NCBI GenBank assembly: GCA_018056825.1
Contig: JAGPEW010000012.1
Span: forward strand, 1-9,700
Direction of reading: 5' to 3'
DNA from: Candidatus Sordicultor aquaticus
GTDB lineage: Bacteria > Atribacterota > Atribacteria > Atribacterales > Caldatribacteriaceae
DNA length: 9,700 bases
Shown here: in pieces, positions 6,631 through 9,700 of the stretch
Layout: the number at the start of each line of letters is the position of its first letter
How positions within the stretch are numbered: position 1 is the stretch's first letter
Made by a program: the position numbers and the translations under genes
The notes under the pieces: generated by a model
Seen by the model: only the letters and a program-made list of their open reading frames with translations
Databases searched by the model: none
What the model was told of the DNA's origin: nothing

Positions 6631-9090
6631 GTGCTCCAGGATTATGACTTTACAAAAGTAGAGCTTAAGTGGCAAAAAATCTGGCAGGAAAAGAAGATCT
6701 TTGAAGTAGAGAGGGATGAACATAAGGAAAAATTCTATGTTTTAGAAATGTTTCCTTATCCCTCCGGTGATCCTCATATGGGTCACGTTAAGAATTATGT
6801 AATTGGAGATGTAGTAGCTCGCTATTTTATACGTCAAGGCTATAATGTTTTACACCCTATGGGTTTTGATGCTTTTGGTTTGCCAGCAGAGAACGCTGCT
6901 ATTCAACACGGTATCCATCCTATCGTTTGGACGCAAGACAAGATTAACCGGATGAGGGAAATATTGAAGCGATTAGGTATCAGTTACGATTGGAGAAGAG
7001 AAGTCATAACTTGTGAGCCTGATTATTATCGTTTCACTCAGTGGTTTTTTCTCCTTTTCTACAAAAATGGTTTGGCTTATAAAAAAGAAGGCCCGGTAAA
7101 CTGGTGTCCTTCTTGTTCTACCGTTTTAGCTAATGAACAGGTGGTAGATGGAGCTTGTGAGCGCTGTGGCACGCCGGTAGTTCGCAAAAAACTTGAACAG
7201 TGGTATTTTCGAATTACTCGTTATGCCGAGGATTTGCTAAAAGATATGGCCCTTTTAGGAAATTGGCCGGAAAAAGTTTTGACTATGCAAAAGAACTGGA
7301 TAGGTAAAAGCGAAGGAGCATATATTGATTTTCTCTTAGAAAATGGCGAAAAAATCACTGTTTTTACCACCCGTCCTGATACCATCTATGGCGTGACTTT
7401 CTTTGTTCTGGCTCCTGAACATCCTTTGGTAGATAAGTTAGTGACTGGGACTCCTTACGAAGAAAAAGTAAAGGAGTTCCGGAAGAAAATGGCTCGAAAA
7501 AGCGAAGTGGAACGTCTTTCTGATGTTACTGAAAAGGAAGGAATGTATATTGGTCAGAATATTGTAAATCCAGTGAATGGAGAGAAAGTTCCCATCTGGA
7601 TAGCTGACTATGTTCTCTTAGAATATGGAACAGGAGCGGTGATGGCTGTTCCAGCACATGATGAACGCGACTATCAATTTGCTCAGAAATATGGTCTTCC
7701 TATCAAACCAGTGATTAGAAAGATAGATGGAGATGAGTACTGTCTTGCTGAGCCTGGAATTATGGTAAATTCTGGTTCTTTCTCTGGTTTACCGTCTGAG
7801 GAAGGAAAAAGAAAAGTAATAGAGTTTTTGGAGGAAAAAGGGATAGGTAAAGGCGCGGTATCTTATCGCTTGCGAGATTGGTTAATTTCTCGACAGCGTT
7901 ACTGGGGAGCACCCATTCCCATAGTGTATTGTGAACACTGTGGGGAAGTACCGGTGCCAGAAGAAGATTTACCGGTGTTGTTGCCTCAAAATGTGGATTT
8001 TGTACCTGGTGGTCCTTCTCCTTTGGCTCGCAGTCCGGAGTTTGTCAATACTACCTGTCCTCGTTGTGGAGGAAGAGCTAAACGAGAGACTGATACTATG
8101 GATACCTTTGTTTGTTCTTCTTGGTATTATTTGCGCTACACTTCTCCGGAGGCCAAAGATAAGCCATTCCTTAAAGAAAATGTTGATTATTGGATGCCAG
8201 TGGATCAATATATAGGAGGGGTGGAACACGCCATTCTTCATCTCCTTTATTCTCGCTTCTTTACCAAAGTGTTGTATGACTTAGGTTTGGTTAAATTTCG
8301 AGAACCATTTTCTAACCTTTTTGCTCAAGGTATGATTACCAAGGGCGGGGTCAAAATGTCCAAATCTAAAGGGAATACAGTAAGTCCTCGGGAGATCATT
8401 AACCGTTTTGGCGCTGATACGGTAAGGGTGTTTATACTCTTTGCCGGACCTCCCGAAGCAGATATGGAGTGGTCGGACCAGGGAGTAGAAGGAGCCTTTC
8501 GCTTTCTTAGCCGAGTTTGGAGGGTGGTGAACGAGATTGTCAACCTTCCTACCCAAGAATCAACAGTGGATGAAGAAAAAATAAAAGGTTTGGAGCGTAA
8601 AATACATCAAACTGTTTTTCGAGTGACTCGAGATATTAAAGAGAAGTTTCATTTTAATACCGCTATTAGCTCTTTAATGGAGCTCTTAAATGAGATGAGT
8701 GATTATATGCGGTTTGTAGAAGAAAAAGGAATTAATTCTAAAGAGAAAGAAATGTTAGTTTCTGCCTCTCAAACTTTAGTCTCTCTTTTAAACCCTATTG
8801 CTCCTCACCTGAGTGAAGAGCTCTGGCAGCTCTTAGGGGAGAAGAGTTTACTTTCTACGGAGGCTTGGCCTACTTATCAAGAAGAAAAATTATACGAAGA
8901 AGAAATAGAAGTTATAGTACAAATCAATGGTAAGGTGCGTAGTAAAGTGGTGGTTCCTCGGGGTTCTTCTGAAGAAGAAGTCCTGACCCAAGCTTTACAA
9001 GATGAGAAAGTGAAAAATTGGCTCAATCATGGAAAGATAAAGAAAAGCATCTACGTGCCAGATAAATTAATCAATATAGTGGTGGGATGA
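6631..9090 (+). CDS. leuS: Leucyl-tRNA synthetase
   Basis: This class Ia cytoplasmic enzyme charges tRNA-Leu with leucine using ATP. From the GTG at 6631 it has 819 residues, normal for bacterial LeuRS, and its N-terminus (LQDYDFTKVELKWQKIWQ) has the family form. HMGH is at 49-52 and KMSKS at 575-579, the two class I ATP-site motifs. A zinc-finger-like module has C159, C162, C176 and C179. The CP1 editing domain has TTRPDT (246-251) and VPAHDERD, whose D344 matches the conserved editing Asp. A second CxxC pair set is at C434/C437 and C476/C479. The C-terminal VQINGKVRSK segment is present. The frame stays open upstream through the terminator and into the tRNA, but a GGGAGG site and family alignment favour GTG at 6631. 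The intrinsic terminator just upstream leaves no room for a private promoter. Confidence 0.96.
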   Translation: MLQDYDFTKVELKWQKIWQEKKIFEVERDEHKEKFYVLEMFPYPSGDPHMGHVKNYVIGDVVARYFIRQGYNVLHPMGFDAFGLPAENAAIQHGIHPIVWTQDKINRMREILKRLGISYDWRREVITCEPDYYRFTQWFFLLFYKNGLAYKKEGPVNWCPSCSTVLANEQVVDGACERCGTPVVRKKLEQWYFRITRYAEDLLKDMALLGNWPEKVLTMQKNWIGKSEGAYIDFLLENGEKITVFTTRPDTIYGVTFFVLAPEHPLVDKLVTGTPYEEKVKEFRKKMARKSEVERLSDVTEKEGMYIGQNIVNPVNGEKVPIWIADYVLLEYGTGAVMAVPAHDERDYQFAQKYGLPIKPVIRKIDGDEYCLAEPGIMVNSGSFSGLPSEEGKRKVIEFLEEKGIGKGAVSYRLRDWLISRQRYWGAPIPIVYCEHCGEVPVPEEDLPVLLPQNVDFVPGGPSPLARSPEFVNTTCPRCGGRAKRETDTMDTFVCSSWYYLRYTSPEAKDKPFLKENVDYWMPVDQYIGGVEHAILHLLYSRFFTKVLYDLGLVKFREPFSNLFAQGMITKGGVKMSKSKGNTVSPREIINRFGADTVRVFILFAGPPEADMEWSDQGVEGAFRFLSRVWRVVNEIVNLPTQESTVDEEKIKGLERKIHQTVFRVTRDIKEKFHFNTAISSLMELLNEMSDYMRFVEEKGINSKEKEMLVSASQTLVSLLNPIAPHLSEELWQLLGEKSLLSTEAWPTYQEEKLYEEEIEVIVQINGKVRSKVVVPRGSSEEEVLTQALQDEKVKNWLNHGKIKKSIYVPDKLINIVVG

Positions 9091-9091
9091 G

Positions 9092-9643
9092 GTGGACTTT
9101 TCCCGACAGGAAAGATTAGCACTTCTCTTAATTTCTTTAGCAACTGTTTTGGGCCTAGGATTCATAGCCTGGAGAAATCTTTCTCCTCCTAAAATTAGTG
9201 AGAATAGCGAAGAAACATCGTTAGTTATTCAAATAGATGGAGCAGTGAATTCTCCGGGAATCTACCAAGTTACGCCTGGAACTCGCATTTTTGAAGCTCT
9301 TGAATTAGCGGGCGGAGTGAGGGAAGATGCTCAAACTGAGGCTTTGAACTTGGCTCTTCCGGTTTATGATGGACAAAGAATATCTATTCCCTCTTCTTTT
9401 GCACCCTCTCCAGAGGAAAAAGCTACAGTTTCCCAAGCGCCATCAGCTTTTCAGCTAGTAAATGTTAATACTGCTTCTCAAAAAGATTTAGAATTTTTAC
9501 CGGGAATTGGAGAAGTAATTGCTCAGCGGATCATTGAATACCGGGAGCAAAATGGTGCTTTTTCTCGTCCTGATGACCTTCTTAAGGTAAAAGGTATAGG
9601 AGAAAAGAAATTAGAGGCAATAAAAAACTTAATCACCTTTTGA
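9092..9643 (+). CDS. comEA: ComEA-like competence DNA receptor (membrane anchor, SLBB, HhH)
   Basis: This 183-residue protein is expected to bind double-stranded DNA outside the cell membrane and hand it to the ComEC channel during natural transformation. One N-terminal hydrophobic segment (about 9-27, LALLLISLATVLGLG) would anchor it with the bulk outside. An SLBB domain follows (about 44-101, with VQIDGAVNSPGIY-like sequence; the gene reads IQIDGAVNSPGIYQV), then a linker rich in Ser, Pro and Ala. The C-terminal part has two helix-hairpin-helix motifs: VNVNTASQKDLEFLPGIGE (123-141) and the KVKGIGEKKLEAIK segment to the end. The protein appears complete. The GTG start lies one base after the leuS stop, with a weak GGTGGG site in the end of leuS, so translation is probably coupled. 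Related HhH proteins exist, but TM plus SLBB plus HhH is the classic ComEA layout. Whether the organism is transformable cannot be judged here. Confidence 0.93.
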   Translation: MDFSRQERLALLLISLATVLGLGFIAWRNLSPPKISENSEETSLVIQIDGAVNSPGIYQVTPGTRIFEALELAGGVREDAQTEALNLALPVYDGQRISIPSSFAPSPEEKATVSQAPSAFQLVNVNTASQKDLEFLPGIGEVIAQRIIEYREQNGAFSRPDDLLKVKGIGEKKLEAIKNLITF

Positions 9644-9645
9644 TT

Positions 9646-9700
9646 ATGGTTTTCCTTAGGACCTTTATGTTCTCCTTTTGTCGTCGCGAGAAACTGGACA
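9646..9700 (+). CDS. Possible start of a further gene, cut by window end (product unknown)
   Basis: A frame beginning with ATG at 9646 (or ATG at 9667, preceded by AGGA at 9658-9661) stays open to the window edge and would start MVFLRTFMFSF. Fewer than 20 codons are visible. Position after comEA makes comEC a candidate, but the residues seen do not show it, and the comEA frame is also open after its stop. Confidence 0.25.
   Translation, partial: MVFLRTFMFSFCRREKLD

Noticed and set aside
7931..8556. Short open frames on both strands within leuS
   Set aside because: They are overlapped by well-conserved LeuRS coding sequence and have no recognisable motifs; they are frame shadows.

Overview
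The window fits an anaerobic, moderately AT-rich, probably thermophilic Firmicutes/Clostridia-type bacterium. The evidence is a trimeric electron-bifurcating [FeFe] hydrogenase, a linked PAS/Fe-S hydrogenase-like sensor with a SpoIIE-type phosphatase, strong purine-rich Shine-Dalgarno sites, an encoded tRNA CCA end, and a leuS-comEA pair of the kind found in clostridial genomes. Species cannot be assigned from the sequence alone. All supported genes lie on the + strand.

Positions 1-6454 form one tightly packed hydrogenase operon. First comes the 3' end of a gene for a hydrogenase-like protein with a C-terminal [4Fe-4S] domain and a PAS domain, cut by the window edge. It overlaps by 4 nt a SpoIIE/PP2C phosphatase gene with an unassigned C-terminal domain. 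After a 34-nt gap with a good ribosome binding site come hydC (NuoE-like), hydB (NuoF-like, NADH/FMN) and hydA (H-cluster subunit), with 11-nt and 8-nt overlaps. HydABC is expected to couple H2 turnover to both NAD(H) and ferredoxin. The first two genes look like a redox or H2 sensing and signalling arm for the same operon; that role is an inference.

Positions 6451-6614 hold a self-contained tRNA unit. A near-consensus promoter, whose -35 box overlaps the hydA stop codon, precedes a complete tRNA-Ala(GGC) with the G3:U70 identity pair. A strong intrinsic terminator follows.

Positions 6631-9643 carry leuS (leucyl-tRNA synthetase, complete, GTG start) and, one base later, comEA (membrane-anchored DNA receptor for competence). 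The last 57 nt may open a further gene but cannot be identified. Only 16 nt separate the tRNA terminator from the leuS start, so leuS probably depends on readthrough or on an upstream promoter. No mobile elements, CRISPR arrays, attachment sites or origins were seen, and no gene-free stretch exceeds 300 nt. The least ordinary parts are the sensor/phosphatase arm and the terminator placed just before leuS.
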